DNA of 7,137 bases from Pseudomonadota bacterium (GTDB lineage Bacteria; Pseudomonadota; Gammaproteobacteria; Pseudomonadales; Pseudohongiellaceae), in assembly GCA_022563075.1 (NCBI GenBank), contig JADFOC010000133.1:1-7137 (forward strand), given 5' to 3'. The position numbers and the translations under genes were made by a program. This document shows, piece by piece, positions 1 to 6,088 of the stretch (within the stretch, counting starts at the first letter, position 1; every line of letters starts with the position of its first letter). Below the pieces are notes generated by a model. That model was not told the origin of the DNA and ran no database searches. It was given only the letters and a program-made list of their open reading frames with translations.

Positions 1-180
1 ATGTTGTCGCTATGGGGGTACTTGGTGCAGTCCGCACCGACCCCGGAGCAACAACGGATGTCGGTGACGGTGATTCAGGAAGACGTCGATGATTTGTTAA
101 GCGGTAATCTGAACGGTGTTAACATTCGGCAGCAGCGATACGAGGAAAAGCTCGAAATTGACCTGTTCGACGGCTTTTAA
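1..180 (+). CDS. C-terminal part of an unrecognised protein (truncated at window start)
   Basis: Frame 1 is open from the first base to a TAA at 178-180, giving 59 residues ending in EIDLFDGF. The first codon happens to be ATG, but no upstream sequence is visible, so a start cannot be judged. The frame most likely continues from a longer gene to the left. A second in-frame ATG at 58 has a GGAG 9 bases upstream and would give a 40-residue protein. The visible peptide is hydrophilic and acidic, rich in Gln, Asp and Glu, with no membrane segment or motif that I recognise. It ends about 55 bp before the promoter of the regulator gene, so it is probably not part of that operon. Function unknown. 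Confidence 0.4.
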   Translation: MLSLWGYLVQSAPTPEQQRMSVTVIQEDVDDLLSGNLNGVNIRQQRYEEKLEIDLFDGF

Positions 181-234
181 GGGTTCTCTGACACTCGTTT
201 TATCCAGTTAAAGCCGCTATTCATCGCCTGTCGA

Positions 235-262
235 TTGACTATTTCCCATTTCAGCCTATATT
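235..262 (+). promoter_or_regulatory. Sigma-70-like promoter for the regulator/efflux operon
   Basis: A -35 box TTGACT (235-240, five of six consensus bases) is separated by 16 bp from a -10 box TATATT (257-262, five of six). Transcription would start near 268-271, leaving a leader of about 45 nt before the ATG at 314. The last base of the -10 box is the first base of the tandem palindrome, so a protein bound there should block polymerase. Identified by eye only. Confidence 0.65.
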
Positions 263-288
263 TGGTCCGACCAATTTGGTCCGACCAA
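262..288. promoter_or_regulatory. Tandem FadR/GntR-type operator (two adjacent palindromes)
   Basis: The 13-bp palindrome TTGGTCCGACCAA occurs at 262-274 and again at 276-288, a 14-bp period. Each copy is TTGGTC, one central C, and its exact inverse GACCAA. The junction (269-281) also reads as GACCAA-T-TTGGTC, so the 27 bp form a larger palindrome centred on 275, built of four half-sites. The known E. coli FadR site has a TGGTCnGACCA-like core, which both copies match. Because the array starts at the -10 box, covers the expected transcription start and lies 26 bp before the regulator's ATG, it is inferred to be an autorepression operator for the GntR protein encoded next to it. Confidence 0.75.
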
Positions 289-313
289 TTCTATCGTCAG
301 TAAGCGACACCCT

Positions 314-1039
314 ATGTCGGTAAATAGCACCATCAGTCATGAGATTGCGAACGTTCTACGCGATGAAATCCTGCGGCAACAGTACCGTAGCGGTGAGCGC
401 CTGCCATCGGAAAGAGACCTGGCGAGTCGCTTCGATGCAAGCCGAGGTGCGGTAAGAGAAGCTTTGTCGCAGCTAGAACAACTGGGCTTGATTCTCATCT
501 TGCCCGGTGGTGCTCGAGTGCAAGCTATTGAATCGGCCAGAATTGCAATATTGGGGCCGTTGATGGACATGAACGAAGTGCCCGATTCGAGGCTCGTGGG
601 TCAATTCTTTCAGACTTTCGGCGTCTTGACCGCGCTAAATGCAAGCGCAGCAATCGAAAATGCCAGTGCAGAACAATTGGACCACTTGCGATCTCTTCTG
701 GACAAGCTGGCAAAGCATGCCGGGGACTTCGAAGCGATGCAGCCGCATTGGCGAGAATTCCTGCAAACTCTGGCAAGCATCGCAGATAACCTGGTGGTGC
801 GCTTGATCAGTAATGATCTGAAAGCTCAGTTTGTCGAACAGATAATGAAACTGGGTATTAAGCCTCAGTTAAAGAAGCAGGATATTAATCAATTAGTAGA
901 TTCTCTCAAGCATTGTCTGGTTACTCGGAATGCTGAATTGGCGGCAGCGACACTGCAAGCGCACTTTAATCAAGTACAGTTGGCGGTGATTGATGCGATC
1001 AAGACCAAGCAGGCCAGTTATCAAAAGGAAGCCGTGTAA
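314..1039 (+). CDS. GntR-family transcriptional regulator, FadR-like
   Basis: A 241-residue DNA-binding regulator. Residues about 6-72 form the GntR winged helix-turn-helix: a YRSGERLPSERDLA stretch, then SRGAVREAL and a wing with LPGG. R34, R44 and R48 fall where E. coli FadR has its DNA-contacting Arg35, Arg45 and Arg49; FadR His65 aligns with P64. Residues about 90-230 are all-helical, as in FadR/FCD C-terminal domains. By eye alignment three of the four FCD metal ligands are absent (W146 and L150 replace the D-x3-H pair, V195 replaces a His; H217 remains). Metal-free E. coli FadR (239 aa) is therefore the closer model, and the stretch at 133-170 resembles its acyl-CoA domain. The ligand here is unknown. 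The start at ATG 314 has only a weak ribosome site (TAAG, 301-304) but preserves the family N-terminus. It probably represses its own operon through the palindromes at 262-288. It is 70 bp upstream of the adaptor gene. Family is sure; a fatty-acid ligand is inference. Confidence 0.93.
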   Translation: MSVNSTISHEIANVLRDEILRQQYRSGERLPSERDLASRFDASRGAVREALSQLEQLGLILILPGGARVQAIESARIAILGPLMDMNEVPDSRLVGQFFQTFGVLTALNASAAIENASAEQLDHLRSLLDKLAKHAGDFEAMQPHWREFLQTLASIADNLVVRLISNDLKAQFVEQIMKLGIKPQLKKQDINQLVDSLKHCLVTRNAELAAATLQAHFNQVQLAVIDAIKTKQASYQKEAV

Positions 1040-1109
1040 TGGCTTATACTTTAAATGCATCATCAAATAGTTATTCTCTGGTGATCGAGGACGCAACAGG
1101 AGTAAATGC

Positions 1110-2282
1110 ATGAAGCGCGTAGTAATGCCTATTGCCATTTTAGCGAGCTGCATGTTGTTTGCAGCCTATCTGTATTATACGCCCACCGTGGTCGAGGAAG
1201 CGGTGCCAGAAGTACATGCGGTCACCGTGCGTGTCGCCAGGGTACAACTGGAGTCGGTGCAACTGGTCGTGCAATCCCAGGGCAAAGTGCAAGCGGCGCA
1301 GCAAGCAAATCTGTCAGCCGCCGTTGCGGGCCCCATCGCCTGGATCTCCCCAGCGATGCAAGTAGGTGCCTATGTCGAGCAAGGTGAAATCTTGCTGCGG
1401 CTGGACGCCAGCGATTATGAAACGGCCCGAGCCCGAAGCAGGGCGTCGATGCAGCAGGCGCAGGCCGAGGCCGATCACGCCAATGATGAACTGGAACGGC
1501 TGCGAGGCCTGGCGGAACAACGACTGGCCAGTGCTGCTCAATTGGCGGATGCACAACGTGCGGCGGCCGTGAATGCAGCCAGGTTGTTGGATGCTGAAGC
1601 CAGTTTCAAACAGGCGCAGTTGGACTATGAGAGAACTGAGATCAAGGCGCCCTTCAATGCCATTATCGCCACGCGCGAAGTTGATTACGGCCAATATGTG
1701 AGTAAAGCACAGAGTGTTGCGCTACTTTATGGCGCCGACGAAGTCGAGGTGCGTGTGCCACTGGCTATTCGCCAACTAGGCTACCTGGATATTCCGTTGG
1801 GTACTCGAGGCGAACTGCCCCCGGAGAAAGCGCCAAATGTAACACTAACCGGCTTATATGGTGGTGTTGAACACAAATGGCAGGGCAAGTTGGTGCGCAC
1901 GGAGGCGACTATCGATCCAAATAGCAATACTGTGCAGACAATCATTCGGGTACGACAACCAGTGAGCACTACCAATGAATTTGGAGTCACTGAAGCTGAG
2001 GCGATTCCATTACCAATCGGTTTATTCGTGCAGGCGGCTATCACCGGTAAGAATGTAGCTAACATCATCTCTCTGCCACGGTCGGTGATTCGCAATAACA
2101 ACCAGGTCTTGGTGGTAACTCCAGAAAACAAGATGTATTACCGAGATGTTGAGATATTTCGACTGGAGGGAGACCGTGTGCTAATCAGCGGCGGCCTGGA
2201 AGCGGGCGAGTTTATTTGTATCTCGCCAATTCAGGCAGTGGTCGATGGGATGTCAGTGCTGCCGATTGAAGAATTGATCTGA
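1110..2282 (+). CDS. RND efflux periplasmic adaptor (HlyD/AcrA-type membrane fusion protein)
   Basis: A 390-residue adaptor that would link the inner-membrane RND pump to an outer-membrane channel. ATG 1110 has AGGAG at 1098-1102, 7 bases upstream; the ATG at 1106 is in another frame. Residues 3-23 are an N-terminal hydrophobic anchor. A lipoyl half-motif (about 60-102, with VGAYVEQGEILLRLD) is followed by an Ala/Gln/Glu-rich alpha-helical coiled-coil hairpin (about 103-172) and the second lipoyl half (about 173-205, LDYERTEIKAPFNAII and VDYGQYVSKAQ). A beta-barrel region (about 208-312) and a membrane-proximal domain (about 318-386) complete the usual order and length. LASC at residues 11-14 fits a lipobox, but hydrophobic residues continue after C14, so an uncleaved anchor is equally likely. 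It is followed by the pump gene after 55 bp, as expected for a partner pair. Substrate cannot be told from the adaptor. Confidence 0.95.
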   Translation: MKRVVMPIAILASCMLFAAYLYYTPTVVEEAVPEVHAVTVRVARVQLESVQLVVQSQGKVQAAQQANLSAAVAGPIAWISPAMQVGAYVEQGEILLRLDASDYETARARSRASMQQAQAEADHANDELERLRGLAEQRLASAAQLADAQRAAAVNAARLLDAEASFKQAQLDYERTEIKAPFNAIIATREVDYGQYVSKAQSVALLYGADEVEVRVPLAIRQLGYLDIPLGTRGELPPEKAPNVTLTGLYGGVEHKWQGKLVRTEATIDPNSNTVQTIIRVRQPVSTTNEFGVTEAEAIPLPIGLFVQAAITGKNVANIISLPRSVIRNNNQVLVVTPENKMYYRDVEIFRLEGDRVLISGGLEAGEFICISPIQAVVDGMSVLPIEELI

Positions 2283-2305
2283 TCGCCGCCGTGATCGGGG
2301 TTTTT
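2278..2305 (+). terminator. Possible weak hairpin with T-tract between adaptor and pump genes
   Basis: TCTGATC (2278-2284) can pair with GATCGGG (2293-2299) as a 7-bp stem with two G-U pairs and an 8-nt loop; G2300 and five T residues (2301-2305) follow. The stem overlaps the adaptor stop codon (2280-2282). The layout resembles an intrinsic terminator, but the stem is short and weak. If real it would act as a partial terminator or 3'-end stabiliser that lowers pump expression relative to the adaptor. Confidence 0.3.
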
Positions 2306-2327
2306 AATTTCATAGGACATTTTGATC

Positions 2328-2331
2328 GAGG
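2328..2331 (+). promoter_or_regulatory. Ribosome binding site fixing the TTG start of the pump gene
   Basis: GAGG lies 6 bases before the TTG at 2338. Reading upstream in the same frame, a TGA at 2323-2325 is met after only AGG, TTA and GTC, so no ATG or GTG start is available. The TTG start retains the IPISWFVKNPVATN N-terminus expected of RND pumps, whereas the next ATG codons lie inside TM1. Confidence 0.7.
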
Positions 2332-2337
2332 TTAGTC

Positions 2338-5300
2338 TTGAGAATACCAATTTCATGGTTTGTTAAAAATCCCGTCGCCACCAATTTGATGATGATGATC
2401 TTTCTGGCGGGTGGCTACATCTCCTATAACAATTTGAATCAGGAAGAATTTCCCGATATCGAGTTTGGCATTATCTCGGTGAATGTGGCGTATCTCGGTG
2501 CCACTCCGGAAGAATCAGAATCGGCCATTTGTCTGCGTATAGAAGAAGCGCTGGAGGGTGCCGAAGGTATTGACCGGCTTACCAGCACGGCGCGAGAAGG
2601 CGGTTGCGATGCCACCATACAACTGATGAATGGTGCCGATCTGAATCGTGTGTTGAATGATATCAAAGGTAAGGTGGATGCTATTACTACCTTCCCGCTC
2701 GAAACCGAGAAGCCGATCGTTATAGCCTTCAGCTCTTCTGGGAATGTCATGACCATGGCACTAGCCTCTGCCACCGATGACCGTAGTCTTAAAATCGAGG
2801 CCGAAAAAATTCGGAATGATTTGTTGGATCTGGATGGAATCTCTACCGTCAACATTGAATATATCCGTCCATTGGAGATTTCCATCGAGGTCTCTGAGTT
2901 GACGCTGCGCCAATATGACCTGACCCTGGACCAAATTTCCCGTGCCATCGATCGTGCCTCTTTGGATCTGCCGGGTGGCACCATAAGAACAGATTCCGGT
3001 GAGATATTGCTGCGTACCAAGGGTCAGGTGTATCGCGGTGAGGAGTACGAAAACATTGTAGTGAAATCCTATCCCGATGGCACGCAACTACGGCTGGGTG
3101 ACATTGCCACCGTCATAGACGGATTTGCCGAGGGCTATCTGGATGCGCGGCTCAATGGTATCAATGCCGCCATTATCGATGTATTGCGCATCGGCGACGA
3201 GGACATCGTGCAGTCGGCGCAGCAGGTGCGAGCCTGGATGCAGTCGTCCAAACTGGATCTTCCCGCGGGGATGACGCTGAAGGTGATTACCGACTCGGCG
3301 ATTTCCACCCAGGAACGCATCAGCACAGTCTCCAGGAATGCATACACCGGTCTGGCTCTGGTGCTGGTTATTCTGGCCTTGTTCCTGCGCTTTAAACTGG
3401 CGATCTGGGTAGCTGCGGGGATTCCTATTGCCATCGCTGGCGCCTTGATTCTATTCCCCTTGGTGGGGCTCACTATCAGTTCGCTGACGGTGATGGGTTT
3501 CATCCTGGTGCTCGGGATTATCGTCGACGATGCCATCGTGGTGGGGGAACGCATACACGCCTACGAACGCAAGGGACTTTCCCAGGTAGACGCCGCCATC
3601 GAAGGAACCGTCGAGGTGTCGGTGCCGGTTATCTTCGGAGTATTAACCACCATCGCCGCCTTCCTGCCAATCTTGTTGATAGAGGGAGTAATGGGCGCGT
3701 TCTTTAATGCCATCGGTGCCGTGGTGGTTTTCTGCCTGGTGGCCTCCCTGGTGGAATCACAGCTGATCTTGCCCGGCCACATCGCTCACAGGAAAACCAA
3801 AGGTTACTTGTTTGAGGACAGTGTCATCGTCAAGAAGTGGCAACACTTTCAAGGGAAAATTTCCGATGGCATGGAGTATTTTGCCGATCACGGTTATCGG
3901 CGTGCGCTGAGAAAGGTCTTGAAATATCGATACGCTGCCTGGGCCACAGCCACCGGCGTCATCTTCATCACACTTGCCACCATGACCAGTGGCCGGGTGC
4001 TATTCCAGTTCATGCCGGCGGTAGAGGGTGATGTGATCTATGGCACGGTGCAGATGCCGCCAGGTGTTCCCGGTTATATTACCGAAGATGCCATCAACAT
4101 ACTGGAGGCAGCAGCCCTGGAATTGTCCGCCGAATTGGATCAAGAATTAATTGCAATACAAGCCAATGGAGGTGCCCCTGCCTCCACCGAGCGCGTGGTG
4201 GACAGTGTGCTCACCATTATCGGTGGCAGAGCGCCGCGCCAAGGGCCGAATAGGCCCGGTAGGGGTAGTGCCGGTAGCAGCGAGATTGCCGAGGTTGTGT
4301 TATACCTGACCCCATTCTTCGATCGAGGTCAACTGAGTTCCGCTGTAATCCGTGATCGCTGGCGCGAAAAAGTAGGCAGCATTCCTGACGCCTTGGAACT
4401 AACGTTTAACTCGGATTCATTCACGGCGGGGGACTCGATTAATTTTCGTCTGGAAGGACGTAATGAAGATAACCTGAAGACCGCGGCATCGCAGCTAACC
4501 GCGGAGTTGGCCAAATATCCAGGAGTGTTTGATATTTCTGACTCGTTCCGCGCCGGCAAGCAGGAAGTGCAGATCCGCATCCGCGAGCGAGGCAAGACCC
4601 TGGGACTGACGCTGAATGATATCGCTACCCAGGTGCGGCAGGCATTTTACGGCGCCGAATCCCAGCGCATTCAACGTGGGCCCGATGATATTCGCGTGAT
4701 GGTTCGCTATCCGGAATCAGAAAGGCAGTCCCTGGGTAACCTGGAGGACATGCTGATCCGCACCCCAAGTGGAGCCGAAGTGCCCTTCCTCAGTATTGCC
4801 GAATTTTCATTGGGCAGTGGTTATTCCAGCATCAATCGACAGGATGGCAGGCGTATCATCACGGTGCGTGCCGATGCCGATCGCACGGTGGTAAAGCCCG
4901 ATGTAGTTCGTGCTGAAATCATTGCCAAGTATCAAGATGAATGGAACACCGAGCTCGATGTGGACATTGTCGTTGGTGGCGAGGGCGAAGAGCAGATGAA
5001 GTCGATGGCTGATCTGGTCGATACGTTCCCCATAGCGATGTTGATTATCTTTGCCTTGCTGGCGATTCCACTGAAATCCTATCTGCAGCCATTGATCATC
5101 ATGAGTGTGATTCCATTCGGTGCGATTGGCGCCATCGCCGGCCACTTCATCATGGGAGCGGACCTGGTGTTCTTCTCAATGTTGGGAATTATCGCGCTCA
5201 GTGGCGTGGTGGTGAACGCCAGTCTGATTCTCGTGGTCTCGATTAACCGGCTAAGGGAAGAGGGTATGGGCATGGTAGAGGCCGTGTCCGCAGCAGGCAT

Positions 5301-5550
5301 GCTGCGCTTTCGGCCGATTGTGCTGACCTCCATGACGACCTTCATTGGCTTGGTGCCATTGATGATGACGGCGAATCCGGCCACCTTTTTCATTGTACCC
5401 ATGGCTATTTCGCTGGCCTTTGGTGTCCTGTTTGCCACCATCATTACCCTGTTTCTGGTACCGAGTCTGTACGTTATTCTGCATGACTTCACCGGTCACA
5501 CCGACACCGCCGAAGAACGCGCGCTGGCATATAAACATCAGTTCCCGTGA
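2338..5550 (+). CDS. RND efflux pump, inner-membrane permease subunit (AcrB-type superfamily)
   Basis: A complete 1070-residue proton-driven exporter. It has the RND layout: TM1 (about 12-30), a large periplasmic porter region (31-335), TM2-TM6 (about 336-478), TM7 (about 533-550), a second periplasmic region (551-895), and TM8-TM12 (about 896-1046). FPDIEFGIISVNVAYLGA near residue 38 and GIIVDDAIVVGERI in TM4 are family hallmarks. D397 and D398 match the AcrB proton-relay pair Asp407/Asp408; R990 and T997 match Arg971 and Thr978. The AcrB Lys940 position is V959, within GVVVNASLIL. Two cysteines, C65 and C90, lie in the first porter domain. Translation starts at TTG with a good GAGG. The adaptor gene is 55 bp upstream and no TolC-like gene is in the window. 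The sequence looks like the divergent AcrB relatives of environmental proteobacteria rather than a named drug pump or a heavy-metal CusA. D397/D398 and the conserved length argue that it is functional. Substrate unknown. Confidence 0.96.
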   Translation: MRIPISWFVKNPVATNLMMMIFLAGGYISYNNLNQEEFPDIEFGIISVNVAYLGATPEESESAICLRIEEALEGAEGIDRLTSTAREGGCDATIQLMNGADLNRVLNDIKGKVDAITTFPLETEKPIVIAFSSSGNVMTMALASATDDRSLKIEAEKIRNDLLDLDGISTVNIEYIRPLEISIEVSELTLRQYDLTLDQISRAIDRASLDLPGGTIRTDSGEILLRTKGQVYRGEEYENIVVKSYPDGTQLRLGDIATVIDGFAEGYLDARLNGINAAIIDVLRIGDEDIVQSAQQVRAWMQSSKLDLPAGMTLKVITDSAISTQERISTVSRNAYTGLALVLVILALFLRFKLAIWVAAGIPIAIAGALILFPLVGLTISSLTVMGFILVLGIIVDDAIVVGERIHAYERKGLSQVDAAIEGTVEVSVPVIFGVLTTIAAFLPILLIEGVMGAFFNAIGAVVVFCLVASLVESQLILPGHIAHRKTKGYLFEDSVIVKKWQHFQGKISDGMEYFADHGYRRALRKVLKYRYAAWATATGVIFITLATMTSGRVLFQFMPAVEGDVIYGTVQMPPGVPGYITEDAINILEAAALELSAELDQELIAIQANGGAPASTERVVDSVLTIIGGRAPRQGPNRPGRGSAGSSEIAEVVLYLTPFFDRGQLSSAVIRDRWREKVGSIPDALELTFNSDSFTAGDSINFRLEGRNEDNLKTAASQLTAELAKYPGVFDISDSFRAGKQEVQIRIRERGKTLGLTLNDIATQVRQAFYGAESQRIQRGPDDIRVMVRYPESERQSLGNLEDMLIRTPSGAEVPFLSIAEFSLGSGYSSINRQDGRRIITVRADADRTVVKPDVVRAEIIAKYQDEWNTELDVDIVVGGEGEEQMKSMADLVDTFPIAMLIIFALLAIPLKSYLQPLIIMSVIPFGAIGAIAGHFIMGADLVFFSMLGIIALSGVVVNASLILVVSINRLREEGMGMVEAVSAAGMLRFRPIVLTSMTTFIGLVPLMMTANPATFFIVPMAISLAFGVLFATIITLFLVPSLYVILHDFTGHTDTAEERALAYKHQFP

Positions 5551-5657
5551 GTTGCCAGATGTCGCTAGTGTTCACCGCTGGCAGGTTAATCGCTAGCGCG
5601 CGAGCCATCTCGATGAAAGCGTCGCCAGCCAGGGTTATGTGGCCGTCCTTGGTCACC

Positions 5658-5702
5658 GCTTAACTGGAGTATCACCTGCAGGACCGGTTAGCCAGTTTAA
5701 GC
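5658..5702. repeat. Imperfect inverted repeat downstream of the pump gene
   Basis: GCTTAACTGG (5658-5667) is the inverse of CCAGTTTAAGC (5692-5702) apart from one bulged T; the intervening 24 nt contain the palindrome CCTGCAGG. The inner part TAACTGG (5661-5667) can instead pair with CCGGTTA (5684-5690) through one G-U pair. In RNA these give two mutually exclusive hairpins. No T-tract follows, so a terminator is unlikely. Significance is uncertain. Confidence 0.4.
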
Positions 5703-5892
5703 TGTCTGCAACTTGTGCCCGACGCAGATCACACGAAGCCTTCAAAAAGAAGCATGCTGGACTTCATCCAAGATTGTTTTTTCCTGTATACACCGATTGT
5801 CGTAGCACTCAATGGGACTGCTGACAACGCAGAATCATGCGGGTAAATACTTACTGCCTGCCCCCAAGTCAAAAATGCCCTTGCCCCGAAAT

Positions 5893-5917
5893 GATATCGG
5901 TGTAAGCGGGATATCGG
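5893..5917. repeat. Short direct repeat GATATCGG, 17-bp period
   Basis: GATATCGG is found at 5893-5900 and 5910-5917, separated by 9 bp. Just after it, 5921-5934 (TTGGGTAAACCTAA) is an imperfect dyad with five of six positions paired. The cluster lies about 155-195 bp before the oxidase start, where a regulator site could sit. Repeats this short can arise by chance, so the regulatory reading is weak. Confidence 0.25.
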
Positions 5918-6076
5918 CTATTGGGTAAACCTAATCCACACAATGGCGTTATTAGCTTTGGGGATAGCAGACACCCCCATCGGGCGAAGTAATTGCGGCT
6001 AATAAAGTGTCCCCCCGCTAGCGAGTAGATACAGTCCTGTTCTGGTAATAGCTGCTGGCATGATCGCAATTTAGGC

Positions 6077-6080
6077 AAGG
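6077..6080 (+). promoter_or_regulatory. Ribosome binding site of the multicopper oxidase gene
   Basis: AAGG is placed 8 bases before the ATG at 6089. This start yields a complete signal-peptide-like N-terminus, while the next in-frame ATG (residue 53) would lie inside the first cupredoxin domain, so 6089 is preferred. Confidence 0.6.
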
Positions 6081-6088
6081 TAATTTGG

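Larger units (their letters stand above)
5551..6088. other. 538-bp intergenic region without a convincing gene
   Basis: The stretch between the pump stop and the oxidase start has stops in all frames. The longest forward frame (GTG 5639 to 5824, 61 residues) and a short frame from ATG 5754 (30 residues) lack good ribosome sites and resemble nothing I know. A reverse-strand frame across 5869-6165 runs into the oxidase gene and is probably chance. A 6-bp stem TGCCAG/CTGGCA (5553-5558 with 5578-5583) follows the pump stop but has no T-tract. A T6 run at 5777-5782 is preceded only by a 4-bp stem. No clear terminator, tRNA or strong sigma-70 promoter was found. It also holds the repeats listed separately. 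Confidence 0.6.

Noticed and set aside
1045..1050. TATACT as a -10 box for a separate adaptor promoter
   Set aside because: No acceptable -35 box at 16-18 bp upstream; the operon promoter at 235-262 explains transcription.
2439..3020. 193-residue reverse-strand frame inside the pump gene
   Set aside because: Serine/arginine-rich antisense shadow of a strongly conserved coding sequence.
5649..5661. TTGGTC at 5649-5654 as a second operator for the FadR-like regulator
   Set aside because: Only one half-site; the following bases (ACCGCTT) do not supply the inverse arm.
5658..5702. Possible integron attC site: GCTTAAC fits RYYYAAC and GTTAGCC lies downstream
   Set aside because: GTTAGCC does not fit GTTRRRY, the true inverse arm is GTTTAAGC, the element is shorter than known attC sites, and there are no other cassettes or an integrase.
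5639..5824. 61-residue forward frame with GTG start
   Set aside because: No clear ribosome site, rare start and no recognisable motif; frames of this length are expected by chance.
5754..5846. 30-residue frame from ATG (MLDFIQDCFFLYTPIVVAL...)
   Set aside because: Has a short hydrophobic stretch but the only purine run lies about one base before the ATG, too close to serve as a ribosome site; nothing else supports it.
5591..6023. 8-bp palindrome CGCTAGCG occurring at 5591-5598 and 6016-6023, as if flanking an inserted segment
   Set aside because: A repeated 8-mer is expected by chance in a 538-bp interval, and there are no longer terminal repeats or transposase.
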